Source of the DNA: an uncultured Pseudomonadota bacterium
Lineage (GTDB): Bacteria > Pseudomonadota > Gammaproteobacteria > Burkholderiales > SG8-39
Length of the DNA: 64,000 bases
Reading direction: 5' to 3'
Assembly: GCA_903834835.1 (NCBI GenBank)
Contig: CAILKO010000047.1
Location: 42,823 to 106,822 of the forward strand
Of the stretch, positions 13,026 through 22,432 are shown in pieces. Under the pieces are notes generated by a model. That model worked only from the letters and a program-made list of their open reading frames with translations, was not told the origin of the DNA and ran no database searches. The stretch's first letter is position 1. The number at the start of each line of letters is the position of its first letter. The translations under genes were made by a program, and so were the position numbers.

Positions 13026-13139
13026 TTGAGCGTACTCGACCACCCGCGGGCGCTGATTTCCGTGCTGGTAACGCGGAAGCATGCGTGCGCCACAGTCCCA
13101 GCTATTTCCCGAAACGTTCCGCATAGAAACACACGGTAG
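13026..13139 (+). CDS. Possible small ORF upstream of the sensor kinase
   Basis: The 301-bp stretch between the GST gene and the kinase start holds a 37-codon frame beginning TTG at 13026. An excellent AAGGAG (13013-13018) lies 7 bases before it. The predicted peptide begins MSVLDHPRALISVL and matches no family I know. It ends 35 bases before the kinase ATG, which itself has no good Shine-Dalgarno. It could be a leader peptide coupled to the kinase, or chance. The rest of this stretch shows only the GST hairpin. Confidence 0.3.
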   Translation: MSVLDHPRALISVLVTRKHACATVPAISRNVPHRNTR

Positions 13140-13173
13140 CCCAACCCAACTTCTTACGGTTGCAACTCCCACA

Positions 13174-15858
13174 ATGACGCCAGCGATCGTCCGATTTCGT
13201 CCCAAGACTTACTACGGCCAACAGGCCCTGTTCTTCTCGATATCCCTCCTCTTCCTTCTTCTTGTCGACAATCTTCTGGGCAGCCTCCTGATGCGGGACC
13301 CGGGCGGTCTAGCCGCTGGAATCACCATGCATGCCGGTTGGCTGAGGAGTCTGGTGCCCTTCGCAATTGTGCTCGGTGCCGGCCTGTACCTGCTTGAGCG
13401 GATGATCCGGCCAATATCCGACAACCTGGCGCGCCTGACCGGATTCGCACGCACCATGGAAGCTGAACCCGGGACCACCGTCCCGGTAGACGGTGTGAGC
13501 GAAGAGCTGCGGCTGCTGGCAGGTGCAATGAACCGCGCGTCCATCTCAATAGCGATCCAGCGCCGAGTGCTCTCTATCGGCTATGAAAGCATGCGCGCTA
13601 CGCTCGATGCCTCGCTGGATGCCGTAGTCACGGTCAGCTCCGAGGGACGAGTCACCGGATTCAATCCCGCGGCCGAACGCATGTTCGGGCTGCGGGCGGC
13701 GCGCATCCTGAGCCTGCCCATTTCGGGCCGCCTGTTCCCGGAGCGCTGCGGTACAGGCCCGGGCGGATTTCCAACTGCCGCGGAAGTCAGTCGACGTATA
13801 GAGGCCACGGCCTGCCGCGCCGACGGCAGCGAGTTCCCTGTTGAACTGGCACTTGCCGGGGCGACCATCGATGGCGAGCGCGGATACACCGCTTTCATCC
13901 GGGACATTTCAGCCAGGATCCATGCCGAATCCGAGCTCGTAGCGGCCAGACGGAGCGCCGAGAAAGCTGAAGAACGTCTACGAACTGCGATCGAAGCTCT
14001 CGAGGACGGCTTCGTGCTTTACGACCGGGACGACAGACTCGTCATCTGCAATGAGCGCTATCGACAAATCTACCGTGACTCGGCAGACCTGATCGTCCCG
14101 GGCGCGAACTTCGAGCAGCTTATTCGCGCGGGAGTCCGGCGCGGACAGTATGCGGAGGCTCTCGGCAGAGAAGAGGCCTGGATCGCCGAGCGCATCGCAC
14201 AGTACCGAAGCGCAAATTCGGTGGTCACGCAAAAATTGGGAGACGGTCGATGGCTGCGCATCGCGGAGCGCCGGACGCCAGACGGAGGCGTAGTCGGGTT
14301 TCGCGTAGATATCACGGCGCTGAAAGACGCTCAGGAGCGTGCCGAGTCGGCAAACCGTGCAAAAAGCGAGTTCCTCGCGAACATGAGCCACGAGATCCGA
14401 ACTCCTCTAAACGGCGTGATCGGCATGACCGAACTCGTTCTTGGCACCGAACTGAGCGAGGAACAGTCCGAGTACCTTGGCATTGTGCGCACTTCTGCAG
14501 AGTCGCTCTTGGAGATACTGAACGACATTCTCGACTTCTCCAAGATCGAGGCAGGTCGCATGGACCTCGAATCAATCCCTTTCCGGCCCGCGACGGAAGT
14601 AACCGATGTTGCCCGTTTGTTCGATGCGCAGGCGGGAAAGAAAGGCCTGCAACTGACTTCGGAGATCGACCCTGCAGCGGACTCTGTTGTCCTTGGTGAT
14701 CCTTACAGACTGCGCCAGATTCTTCGCAATCTGGTAAGCAACGCGATCAAATTTACCTCCCGGGGCACAGTTGCAATCAGGATGGCACTCGCGTCAAGCA
14801 GCACATCACGCGTCCGCCTACGCTTCTCCATAGCCGATACCGGCATCGGCATCGCGCCGGATGACCAGAAGCATATCTTCGACGCGTTTGCACAGAGTGA
14901 CGAATCGATCACCCGCCGTTTCGGCGGCACCGGACTCGGCCTCCCAATTTGCCGCCAACTGACCAGCAAAATGGGAGGGACACTGACCGTCGACAGCGTC
15001 CCCGGTCAGGGTACGACGTTCGAGTTCGTCATCGAGTTCGACATCGGTGAACCAGCCGCCGATGGGGCGCCGGCGCCGGCGGCCGTTCCGCGTTCGATCG
15101 CGGGGCTTGAGGTACTCGTGATCGAGGACAACGACGTGAACCGCCTCGTCGCGACCCGCCTGCTCGAGCGCTCTGGGATAAAGGTGCGAAGCGCTGCGAC
15201 CGGCATGGATGGGCTTTCGCTCTTCCGTCAGAGACGGCCGGATCTCGTGCTTACAGATCTGCAGATGGGCGAAATGAGCGGTTTCGATGTCGTACGCGAA
15301 CTGCGTGCGATGGGGCAGGAAGGTACGCGAACACCTGTTATCGCCCTCACCGCACACGCGGAGGCCGGTGAGCGCGGGCGCTGCCTTGCGGCCGGCATGA
15401 ACGGCTACGTGGCGAAGCCGTTCACCTCTGCCACGCTATTGGCCGAGATCAGTGTCGTCATGGGCGCCGATCTCGCGGCACCGATGATAGGCACAGAACA
15501 CGGCAAGGGAAGGTTTGCCGCAGCTCTTGCCAGCCTTGACGGCGACCCGGACATTTTTGCTGCGGCAGCCGACGCATCATTCAAAGAATTTCCGAGAAGA
15601 GAGCACCTCCTCCGCAACGCGATCGCAGAGCGCGACTTCGCAACAATTGCCGCCGAAGCCCACACCATGAAATTTACCTGGTCGCTGATGGCCGAACCTC
15701 GGGACGCTTCGCTCCCGCGCCTGCTGGATTCCGCTGCACGCTCCGGCAACGCAGAGGACACGAGCGAGCTGTGCGCGCGAATAATCGAAGCGCAGGGCAG
15801 GATCGCCCTCGATCTGGCGAGCTGGCTCTCGGAATACGGCAAGACGGGTCCCGCGTGA
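13174..15858 (+). CDS. Hybrid sensor histidine kinase (TM-HAMP-PAS-PAS-HisKA-HATPase-REC-HPt)
   Basis: An 894-residue inner-membrane hybrid kinase. In order: two membrane helices (about 19-40 and 58-74), a HAMP-like linker, a PAS domain (about 145-250) and a second PAS domain (about 270-385). Next is HisKA with the phospho-accepting His406 in SHEIRTPLNG, then an ATPase domain with N box NLVSNAIKF, DTGIGIAPDD and GGTGLGL. A receiver with Asp695 in LVLTDLQM and a C-terminal HPt-like helix bundle with His830 complete it. The HPt motif reads AHTMKF rather than the usual HxLKG, so it is somewhat degenerate. The start is the ATG at 13174; an upstream ATG at 13081 is possible. It is followed directly by its presumed response regulator. 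The signal is unknown. Confidence 0.92.
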   Translation: MTPAIVRFRPKTYYGQQALFFSISLLFLLLVDNLLGSLLMRDPGGLAAGITMHAGWLRSLVPFAIVLGAGLYLLERMIRPISDNLARLTGFARTMEAEPGTTVPVDGVSEELRLLAGAMNRASISIAIQRRVLSIGYESMRATLDASLDAVVTVSSEGRVTGFNPAAERMFGLRAARILSLPISGRLFPERCGTGPGGFPTAAEVSRRIEATACRADGSEFPVELALAGATIDGERGYTAFIRDISARIHAESELVAARRSAEKAEERLRTAIEALEDGFVLYDRDDRLVICNERYRQIYRDSADLIVPGANFEQLIRAGVRRGQYAEALGREEAWIAERIAQYRSANSVVTQKLGDGRWLRIAERRTPDGGVVGFRVDITALKDAQERAESANRAKSEFLANMSHEIRTPLNGVIGMTELVLGTELSEEQSEYLGIVRTSAESLLEILNDILDFSKIEAGRMDLESIPFRPATEVTDVARLFDAQAGKKGLQLTSEIDPAADSVVLGDPYRLRQILRNLVSNAIKFTSRGTVAIRMALASSSTSRVRLRFSIADTGIGIAPDDQKHIFDAFAQSDESITRRFGGTGLGLPICRQLTSKMGGTLTVDSVPGQGTTFEFVIEFDIGEPAADGAPAPAAVPRSIAGLEVLVIEDNDVNRLVATRLLERSGIKVRSAATGMDGLSLFRQRRPDLVLTDLQMGEMSGFDVVRELRAMGQEGTRTPVIALTAHAEAGERGRCLAAGMNGYVAKPFTSATLLAEISVVMGADLAAPMIGTEHGKGRFAAALASLDGDPDIFAAAADASFKEFPRREHLLRNAIAERDFATIAAEAHTMKFTWSLMAEPRDASLPRLLDSAARSGNAEDTSELCARIIEAQGRIALDLASWLSEYGKTGPA

Positions 15859-15914
15859 TCATGCTGCGCAGCCTGAACTGGCGGCACTCCGGATTTTCAG
15901 CGACACTTGCAGCC

Positions 15915-16622
15915 ATGTCGAACAATCCAACCCAGCATGTGCTCCTGGTCGAAGATGACCCGGTCATGGCCATCGTGCTCTCGCGCCATCTGGAAAAGCA
16001 GGGGTACACCGTCAGCATAGAGGACAACGGCGCCCGCGCACTGGCTCGGGTCATGGCCGAGTCTCCGGCCGCGGTAATCCTGGACGGCAACCTGCCCGGC
16101 AAGGACGGCTTCGAGGTCTGCAGAGAGTTGCGCACCAAATACCGTGGCGCGGTGATCATGCTTACCGGGCGGGACGAGGACATCGACCGCATTTTCGGGC
16201 TCGAACTCGGGGCGGACGACTATCTCGTCAAACCGATCGAGCCGCGCGTGGTCGCAGCCCACCTGAAGGCATGCCTTCGGCGGACCGATTCCCCTGGAGG
16301 CGACAACGAGGCTGACGAGGTCCGATACGGAAGCTTCAGTATTAGCCGCGCGACTCGGGTCGTGACGCTTTCCGGCCAGGAGGTTCCGCTCACCACTGCC
16401 GAATTCGAACTGCTCTGGCTCCTCGCCTCGCGCGCCGGAACCGTGCTTTCGCGCGACGACATCATGAGCGGCATGCGCGGAATTGCACACGACGGCCTGG
16501 ATCGCTCCATCGACATGCGTATCAGCCGGATCCGGAAGCGCCTCGGCGACGATGCCGATAGTCCGAGCCGCATCAAGACTGTGCGAGGCAAGGGGTACCT
16601 CTTCAGCAGGACTGACTGGTAA
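15915..16622 (+). CDS. OmpR/PhoB-family response regulator
   Basis: A 235-residue cytosolic response regulator. The receiver has the acidic pair in LLVEDDP, the phospho-acceptor Asp57 in VILDGNLPG and the conserved lysine in DDYLVKPIEP. A C-terminal winged-helix DNA-binding domain has LTTAEFELLWLLAS, SIDMRISRIRKRL and TVRGKGYLF. The ATG at 15915 gives the family N terminus; another at 15861, two bases after the kinase stop, is possible. No strong ribosome site is seen for either. Adjacency makes it the probable final acceptor of the phosphorelay from the kinase. Targets are unknown. Confidence 0.9.
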   Translation: MSNNPTQHVLLVEDDPVMAIVLSRHLEKQGYTVSIEDNGARALARVMAESPAAVILDGNLPGKDGFEVCRELRTKYRGAVIMLTGRDEDIDRIFGLELGADDYLVKPIEPRVVAAHLKACLRRTDSPGGDNEADEVRYGSFSISRATRVVTLSGQEVPLTTAEFELLWLLASRAGTVLSRDDIMSGMRGIAHDGLDRSIDMRISRIRKRLGDDADSPSRIKTVRGKGYLFSRTDW

Positions 16623-16659
16623 ACGTTGGCGCAGCCCTGGGGCGGTGCGGGTCAGCGGC

Positions 16660-17730
16660 TCAGCTGATCACGCCACCGCCGAGACATACTTTGCCTCGAT
16701 AGAGCACCACCGACTGCCCGGGCGTCACCGCGCGCTGCGGGCGCTCGAAGGCGACATCGATCCCGGCATCGCCGACCGGCTGCGCAAGACAGACGGCATC
16801 CGCCTGCCGGTATCGGGTCTTGGCACCGTAAGCAGCCGGTTCCGGTGCCGCACCGCTTACCCAGCTCGCGTCCTGCGCCTCAAGCCGGCTGCGCATTAGA
16901 AGCGGGTGATCGTGTCCCTGGACCACCGTCAGCGTGTTGCTTTGAACATCTTTTTCCGCAACGTACCAGGCTTCGCCATCCGCGTCACGCCGCCCGCCCA
17001 GACCGATCCCCTTGCGCTGACCTATCGTGTAGAAGGCAAGTCCGATGTGCTCTCCCACCCGCCGGCCACGATCATCCACCATCGGGCCGGGAGTCCGCGG
17101 CAGGTAGCGGTCGAGGAAGGCCCGAAATGGTCTTTCTCCGATGAAGCAAATGCCGGTCGAATCCCTGCGCGCGTGGTTGGGCAACGCCGCCTCGCGCGCC
17201 ATGCGCCTTACCTCTGCCTTCGCGAGACCACCCACCGGGAACAGGACACGCGAGAGCTGAGCCTGGTTCAGGCGGTGAAGGAAATAGCTCTGGTCCTTGA
17301 GCGGATCCAGGCCGCGCAGCAGTTCGAAACGTCCGTCGCGCTCGCGCACCTGCGCGTAGTGGCCCGTTGCGATATGACCGGCGCCCAGCCGCATTGCGTG
17401 ATCGAGGAATGCCTTGAACTTGATCTCCGCGTTGCACAGCACGTCCGGGTTCGGAGTCCGGCCGGCGCGATGCTCGCGTAGAAATTCGGCGAATACCCGC
17501 TCGCGATACTCCGCCGCGAAATTCACCGCCTCGAGTTCGATGCCTATCGTGTCCGCCACCGCTGCCGCGGAGATCAGGTCTTCGCGTGTGGAACAGTACT
17601 CGTCATTGTCATCGTCTTCCCAGTTCTTCATGAACAGGCCGATCACCTCGTAGCCTGCGCGCTTGAGCAGCAAGGCTGCCACAGCCGAGTCCACCCCGCC
17701 CGAGAGTCCGACCACCACCCGCTCGCTCAT
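16660..17730 (-). CDS. mnmA: tRNA-specific 2-thiouridylase MnmA
   Basis: MnmA adenylates and then thiolates U34 of Lys, Glu and Gln tRNAs, receiving sulfur from the IscS/Tus relay. The product is 356 residues. It has the PP-loop SGGVDS at residues 10-15, the catalytic Cys99 in [12 protein letters not shown] and Cys195 in [10 protein letters not shown], which form the persulfide/disulfide pair. A longer open frame exists upstream, but the ATG at 17730 matches the family start. It lies 10 bp after nudJ on the same strand, an arrangement also found in E. coli. Confidence 0.97.
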   Translation of the reverse strand: MSERVVVGLSGGVDSAVAALLLKRAGYEVIGLFMKNWEDDDNDEYCSTREDLISAAAVADTIGIELEAVNFAAEYRERVFAEFLREHRAGRTPNPDVLCNAEIKFKAFLDHAMRLGAGHIATGHYAQVRERDGRFELLRGLDPLKDQSYFLHRLNQAQLSRVLFPVGGLAKAEVRRMAREAALPNHARRDSTGICFIGERPFRAFLDRYLPRTPGPMVDDRGRRVGEHIGLAFYTIGQRKGIGLGGRRDADGEAWYVAEKDVQSNTLTVVQGHDHPLLMRSRLEAQDASWVSGAAPEPAAYGAKTRYRQADAVCLAQPVGDAGIDVAFERPQRAVTPGQSVVLYRGKVCLGGGVIS

Positions 17731-17740
17731 GCGCCGCCCT

Positions 17741-18193
17741 TCACGCGTAGTCCGCGGAGATGACATCGATCGGGTAGCGCCGACCGGAGCGGTAGTCGCG
17801 TACGCATTGCAGCACGAGCGGCGAACGATGGTCCGCCGAGCGCGCCACAAGCTCGGACTCTGTCAGCCAGTGCAGACGAACAATCTCCCGGTCCAGCGCA
17901 AGTCCTGCAACCGGTCCGGAACACTCGCCGGCGAAGGCGAAACGAAGGAAGGTGACATCTTGCGGCGCGTAGCGCCAACGGTAGATTCCCACCAGGGAAC
18001 GCGCCTGGAAACGGTGCGCAGTCTCCTCCATCGCCTCTCTCTCACAGGCCTCCGTGAGACTTTCCCCGGGTTCCAGGTGGCCGGCCGGCTGGTTCAGTAC
18101 CAGACGGCCGTCGATCTCTTCCTCGACCAGAAGATATCGCCCGTCCTTCTCGATGACCGCCGCGACGGTCACTAATGGTTTCCAGACATCCAC
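17741..18193 (-). CDS. nudJ: Nudix phosphohydrolase NudJ
   Basis: A 150-residue Nudix hydrolase of the NudJ group, which removes phosphate from nucleoside di- and triphosphates and from HMP pyrophosphate. The Nudix box spans residues 38-60 ([12 protein letters not shown], then REAMEET). The usual glycine near the end of the box is replaced by alanine, while the glutamates that bind metal are kept. It is upstream of and adjacent to mnmA. The name follows the nudJ-mnmA pairing and the N-terminal [19 protein letters not shown]; the substrate is inferred. Confidence 0.88.
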   Translation of the reverse strand: MDVWKPLVTVAAVIEKDGRYLLVEEEIDGRLVLNQPAGHLEPGESLTEACEREAMEETAHRFQARSLVGIYRWRYAPQDVTFLRFAFAGECSGPVAGLALDREIVRLHWLTESELVARSADHRSPLVLQCVRDYRSGRRYPIDVISADYA

Positions 18194-18275
18194 GGCCGTT
18201 TCCGTTCCCTTGCTTTACGATTGGCGTCGCGCGCTTCGCAACGGAAGCATTGTAGCGGCCCTGAAGCGTTGGCAA

Positions 18276-18309
18276 GGGTAAATAGTAACTTATTTGTTAC
18301 TATCTACCC
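18276..18309. promoter_or_regulatory. Inverted-repeat operator ATAGTAAC-N6-GTTACTAT (copy 1)
   Basis: Two arms, ATAGTAAC (18282-18289) and GTTACTAT (18296-18303), flank the 6-base centre TTATTT. The repeat extends outward to GGGTA and TACCC, giving 14-bp arms with a single mismatch. It sits between the divergent nudJ (start 18193) and corA (start about 18360) and overlaps -10-like sequences. The same 8-bp arms and 6-bp spacing recur at 45375-45396. The form fits a dimeric helix-turn-helix repressor of TetR type; no such gene is in the window. Confidence 0.75.
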
Positions 18310-18359
18310 TGAAAATGTCCAGAACACCGCCCCCCCCTTCGTGCAGTTATCATCTGCCC

Positions 18360-19325
18360 ATGCTCCTCAATTGCGTCGCCTACCAGAATGGCTGCAAGCT
18401 CGCCGACATCGATCGCGCTCAGATACACGAGTACCTGACGCGTGCCGACTGCTTCGTGTGGGTCGCCCTGCGCGACGCGACCGAAGACGAGATCTCCGAG
18501 ATGCAGGCGCAGTTCAATTTCCACCCGCTCGCGGTGGAGGACGCGCGTCACGGTCATCAACGTCCGAAAGTGGAGGAGTACGGCGATTCTCTCTTCGCGG
18601 TGCTGAAAATGGCCGAACTCAGCGGTGACCAACTGCGCATCGGGGAGGTCGACATTTTCGTGGGCCCGAACTACGTGCTGAGCATCCGGAACAACTCCGA
18701 ACAGGGCTTTCTCGGCGTGCGCGCGCGATGCGAGCGCGAGCCCGAACTTCTGCGCCACGGATCGGGCTATGTGCTCTATGCGCTGATGGATGCAGTGGTA
18801 GACCGATATTTCCCCGTGCTCGATGCTCTGGAAACGCGCCTCGAGTCGCTCGAGCACCGCATCTTCTCGGGCGACTCGCCGCGCGCCAACGTCGAAGCGC
18901 TTTACTACGTGAAGCAGGAGCTTACCGAGTTGAAGCACATCACGGCACCGCTGCTCGAGTCGGTCGGCCGCCTGCATGGCGGACGCGTGCCTCAGATATG
19001 TGCCGGCCTAGGGGAGTACTTCCGCGACATCAACGATCACCTCGTACGCCTCAACTACAGCATCGATTCCGCGCGTGACACCGTCACGACCGCAATCCAG
19101 GTGAATCTCACGATGATTACGCTTGGAGAAAGCGAAGTCACCAAGCGGCTTGCCGCCTACGCCGCCCTGGTTGCGGTGCCGACCATGGTGGCCGGCATCT
19201 ACGGCATGAACTTCGAACACATGCCCGAGTTGAAATGGACCTTCGGCTATCCGCTCACTCTTGCGGTCATGGCCCTTGTCGACGGCTACCTCTTCTACCG
19301 ATTCCGCAAGGCGCGCTGGCTGTAG
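18360..19325 (+). CDS. corA: CorA-family magnesium/divalent cation transporter
   Basis: A 321-residue inner-membrane channel protein. The large cytosolic N domain opens [16 protein letters not shown] and contains [18 protein letters not shown]. Two C-terminal membrane helices follow, the first ending in the signature [11 protein letters not shown] (GMN loop). In-frame starts also exist at 18294 (inside the operator) and 18315, but the ATG at 18360 matches the family. The gene lies directly downstream of the inverted-repeat operator, so it is probably regulated by whatever binds there. Mg2+ is the usual substrate; Co2+ or Ni2+ are possible. Confidence 0.92.
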   Translation: MLLNCVAYQNGCKLADIDRAQIHEYLTRADCFVWVALRDATEDEISEMQAQFNFHPLAVEDARHGHQRPKVEEYGDSLFAVLKMAELSGDQLRIGEVDIFVGPNYVLSIRNNSEQGFLGVRARCEREPELLRHGSGYVLYALMDAVVDRYFPVLDALETRLESLEHRIFSGDSPRANVEALYYVKQELTELKHITAPLLESVGRLHGGRVPQICAGLGEYFRDINDHLVRLNYSIDSARDTVTTAIQVNLTMITLGESEVTKRLAAYAALVAVPTMVAGIYGMNFEHMPELKWTFGYPLTLAVMALVDGYLFYRFRKARWL

Positions 19326-19414
19326 ACGGGAGAACTGCACCTAGGTGCCATCGGACTCCGGGGTGCATCCGGCTACCGCTGCACCACCGGACGGCGGCAC
19401 GGATAGAATGCGCC

Positions 19415-21466
19415 ATGGCTACCCGATCCGTTTCCACAGCGCGCCTAGCCGCGCGGGGCCGCTCCGACGCTGCCTTCTTCAGTCTGTACCAGCATGGCTT
19501 CGCGCGCGTCGCGGTCGCGACACCCTCGCTGCGCGTGGCAGACCCGGAGTTCAACCTTTCCGGAACGCTCGCACTCGCCCGGGATGCGGCGCGAGCCAAG
19601 GCTGTGCTCGCCGTATTCCCCGAACTCGGACTCTCGGGGTATACCTGCGACGATCTGTTTCATCAGCGCGCGCTGCTCGAGGCCTCTGAATCCGCCCTGC
19701 TGTCCCTACTGGCGCAGACACGGACGCTGCCGGTCGTGCTGGTCGTCGGCCTCCCCGTGCAGGTGGACGGGATGCTCTACAACTGCGCTGCCGTGACCTG
19801 TCGGGGAAAACTGCTCGGTCTGGTACCCAAGACCTATCTGCCGAACTATCGCGAGTTCTACGAAGCACGCCAGTTCACTCCGGGCGACGTATGCGCGCGC
19901 GAGGAAGTCGACTTCGCCGGCCAGCGGGTGCCCTTCGGCTCGGACCTGTTGTTCCGGATGAAGGAGCTGCCGGGCTTCACCCTGTTTGCAGAAATCTGCG
20001 AAGACCTCTGGGTACCGGCGCCGCCATCTTCGTTTGCCGCGCTGGCTGGCGCGACCGTAATCGCCAACCTGTCGGCAAGCAATATCACGGTCGGCAAGGA
20101 CCGCTATCGTGCGCAGCTCGCGTCCAGCCAGTCCGCTCGGTGCCTTGCAGCCTATCTCTACAGTGCCTCCGGCGCGGGCGAATCCACTACGGACCTCGCC
20201 TGGGACGGGCACGGCATGATCTGCGAGAACGGCTCGCTCGTGGCGGAGTCCGCGCGCTTCTCGGACGCTGCCCAACTCACCTGCGGCGATCTTGACCTCG
20301 ACCGCTTGCTTGCCGATCGCATGCGGCAGAACACCTTCGCGGCCTCCGCACTGCGCCATGCCGAGGAAGTGGACCAGTTCCGCACGGTGGAATTTTCGCT
20401 ACCCCTTCCAGTTGGCCACCTGCCACTTGCACGCACGATCGAGCGCTTCCCCTATGTTCCCGCCGACTCCGCCACGCGCGACGCGCGCTGCGAGGAGGTC
20501 TACCGGATCCAGGTTCAGGGGCTGACCGGACGGATGCGTGCAAGCGGCTCCAAGCACCTCGTAATCGGTGTATCCGGCGGACTTGACTCCACGCAGGCAC
20601 TCCTCGTATGCGCACACGCGATGGACCGCCTCAAGCTGCCGCGCACGAATATCCACGCCTATTCAATGCCCGGCTTCGCAACCAGCGAGCGCACGCGCGG
20701 GCAGGCGCTCGGTCTGATGCGCGCACTCGGCGTGAGCGCCGCCGAAATCGATATCCGGCCCTCCTGCATGCAGATGCTGAAGGACATCGGTCACCCCTAT
20801 GCGCGGGGCCGCAAGGTCTATGACATCGCATTCGAGAACGTGCAGGCTGGCGAGCGCACGAGTCACCTGTTCCGCCTCGCGAACCAGCAGGGCGGGATGG
20901 TGGTCGGGACGGGAGATCTGTCCGAACTCGCGCTGGGCTGGTGCACTTACGGAGTGGGCGACCACATGTCGCACTACAACGTGAATGCGAGCGTGCCGAA
21001 AACGCTGATCCGCGACCTCATCGCCTGGGTCGCGGCATCGGGTGAGTTCGGCAAGGGCGCATCAGCTACCCTTCGCCGGGTACTCAACACTGAAATCAGC
21101 CCCGAACTGATCCCTGGGTCCGCGACCGGCCAGCCGGCTCAACTGAGCGAAGCTTCGATCGGCCCCTATGAACTGCAGGACTTTCACCTGTACTACACCC
21201 TGCGCTTCGGCTACGCGCCCTCCAAGGTGGCGTTCCTCGCCTGGCACGCCTGGGGCGAAAAGTACTCGCTTGCCGAAATCCGAAAGTGGCTGGGTGTGTT
21301 CCTGAAGCGCTTTTTCGAGACCAGCCAGTTCAAACGCAGCGCAATGCCGAACGGGCCCAAGGTCGGATCCGGCGGCTCGCTGTCGCCTCGTGGCGACTGG
21401 CGCGCACCCTCGGACAGCAGTGCAGCCGCCTGGCTGAAGGATCTGGACCGCGTGCCCAGGCAGTAA
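19415..21466 (+). CDS. nadE: Glutamine-dependent NAD+ synthetase
   Basis: This 683-residue two-domain enzyme makes NAD+ from deamido-NAD+, ATP and glutamine. The N-terminal nitrilase-type glutaminase has Glu in [13 protein letters not shown], Lys in [15 protein letters not shown] and Cys in [12 protein letters not shown]. The C-terminal synthetase has the ATP loop [15 protein letters not shown] and [16 protein letters not shown]. The open frame runs upstream into corA, but the ATG at 19415 gives the expected N terminus, with GATAGAAT about 10 bases before it as a possible -10. A 12-bp palindrome (19337-19348) lies in the corA-nadE gap. Confidence 0.96.
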   Translation: MATRSVSTARLAARGRSDAAFFSLYQHGFARVAVATPSLRVADPEFNLSGTLALARDAARAKAVLAVFPELGLSGYTCDDLFHQRALLEASESALLSLLAQTRTLPVVLVVGLPVQVDGMLYNCAAVTCRGKLLGLVPKTYLPNYREFYEARQFTPGDVCAREEVDFAGQRVPFGSDLLFRMKELPGFTLFAEICEDLWVPAPPSSFAALAGATVIANLSASNITVGKDRYRAQLASSQSARCLAAYLYSASGAGESTTDLAWDGHGMICENGSLVAESARFSDAAQLTCGDLDLDRLLADRMRQNTFAASALRHAEEVDQFRTVEFSLPLPVGHLPLARTIERFPYVPADSATRDARCEEVYRIQVQGLTGRMRASGSKHLVIGVSGGLDSTQALLVCAHAMDRLKLPRTNIHAYSMPGFATSERTRGQALGLMRALGVSAAEIDIRPSCMQMLKDIGHPYARGRKVYDIAFENVQAGERTSHLFRLANQQGGMVVGTGDLSELALGWCTYGVGDHMSHYNVNASVPKTLIRDLIAWVAASGEFGKGASATLRRVLNTEISPELIPGSATGQPAQLSEASIGPYELQDFHLYYTLRFGYAPSKVAFLAWHAWGEKYSLAEIRKWLGVFLKRFFETSQFKRSAMPNGPKVGSGGSLSPRGDWRAPSDSSAAAWLKDLDRVPRQ

Positions 21467-21506
21467 TAGACCGCTGAAGGGCGACCTCGGACGCCCCTCA
21501 GGCGAC

Positions 21507-22139
21507 TTATTCGCCGATCCTGTCTACCGAATAGGGCAACCATCGGGATCGAGCAATCCGGCGACCCAGATTTCGCCCTCCCGGACCGACCAGACGCGCC
21601 CACTGCGTCATGAGGTACAGGGCACCTGCGACCGCCACGACAAGCGCCGGATAGGGCGCCAGCAGGGTTTCAATCGGGAATTTCCACGACAGCGGTCTGG
21701 CAATTCCAAAAAATGCGGCGGCCATCCACGAAACCCCCGAAATCGCCCCCGCCCAGATCGCACGCAGGCGGTCGCGCTCGCCCAAGTCCAGCAGTCCTCC
21801 CGATTCCTGAAGCATCGGGAGAATCGAGGCATGCAGCACGACCCCGTTCAGGGTCAGCAGCGTGACAAGCATCAGCTTCGCCTGCAGTTTTGGGTTCGAG
21901 AGCGTCTTCCAGAGCCCGCTCGACGCTGCGTCGACTCCGATCAGTACCGCACCGGTGAGCCAGAGAATCACAAGCGCAGCGGTCACCGTGACGGCGAGCC
22001 CTTCCGATCCATGTCCCGGACTCTCGCCTTTCAAAAGAGCGAACCCCATCCGCACATCGCTCGAAAGAATGGCTCCGATTGCGACACAGCACGCAATCAG
22101 GTGTACGTAAAGAATGCCCAGTCTCAAATAGTCAAGCAT
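21507..22139 (-). CDS. Uncharacterised integral membrane protein
   Basis: A 210-residue protein I do not recognise beyond a polytopic membrane protein. At least five hydrophobic segments are visible: about residues 5-30, 48-72, 88-108, 128-150 and 160-180. The first, ILYVHLIACCVAIGAILSSD, and the basic C-terminal tail suggest an inner-membrane location. No metal-binding or catalytic motif stands out apart from scattered histidines near the membrane (YVHLIAC, VVLHASI). It is alone between nadE and lon. A perfect 26-bp palindrome lies 53 bp upstream of its start. Confidence 0.7.
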   Translation of the reverse strand: MLDYLRLGILYVHLIACCVAIGAILSSDVRMGFALLKGESPGHGSEGLAVTVTAALVILWLTGAVLIGVDAASSGLWKTLSNPKLQAKLMLVTLLTLNGVVLHASILPMLQESGGLLDLGERDRLRAIWAGAISGVSWMAAAFFGIARPLSWKFPIETLLAPYPALVVAVAGALYLMTQWARLVGPGGRNLGRRIARSRWLPYSVDRIGE

Positions 22140-22191
22140 GCAACCCCCTGTTCAGCCTGTTTGGGAATCCCTTCCATCGAAAGAATTCACC

Positions 22192-22217
22192 CGCACGTGC
22201 CGGATCCGGCACGTGCG
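22192..22217. repeat. Perfect 26-bp palindrome
   Basis: CGCACGTGCCGGA followed immediately by its exact reverse complement, centred between 22204 and 22205. It lies in the 293-bp space between the membrane protein start and the lon stop, which otherwise shows no gene. It may be an operator for the membrane protein or a hairpin in its leader. Confidence 0.7.
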
Positions 22218-22432
22218 CGCGACGGGGTCATCGCAATGCGTGTGCCATGCGAGCTAAGACCTTGTACTGCAATGATTCGGGGGTGTCTGGCTGCGCGGGC
22301 AGGGGTCGAAACGTCGTGCAAGACGACGTTGGTTCACGACACGAATCCGCGGCATCGCGCTTAAGCCCGTGATTTCATGCGCGTCGCGCCCGTCTCCGGA
22401 TCACGACGCGCGAGCTCCCCGCAAGTTCTGCG

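Noticed and set aside
19337..19348. 12-bp palindrome GCACCTAGGTGC between corA and nadE
   Set aside because: Too short to call in a window of this size and not repeated at another promoter.
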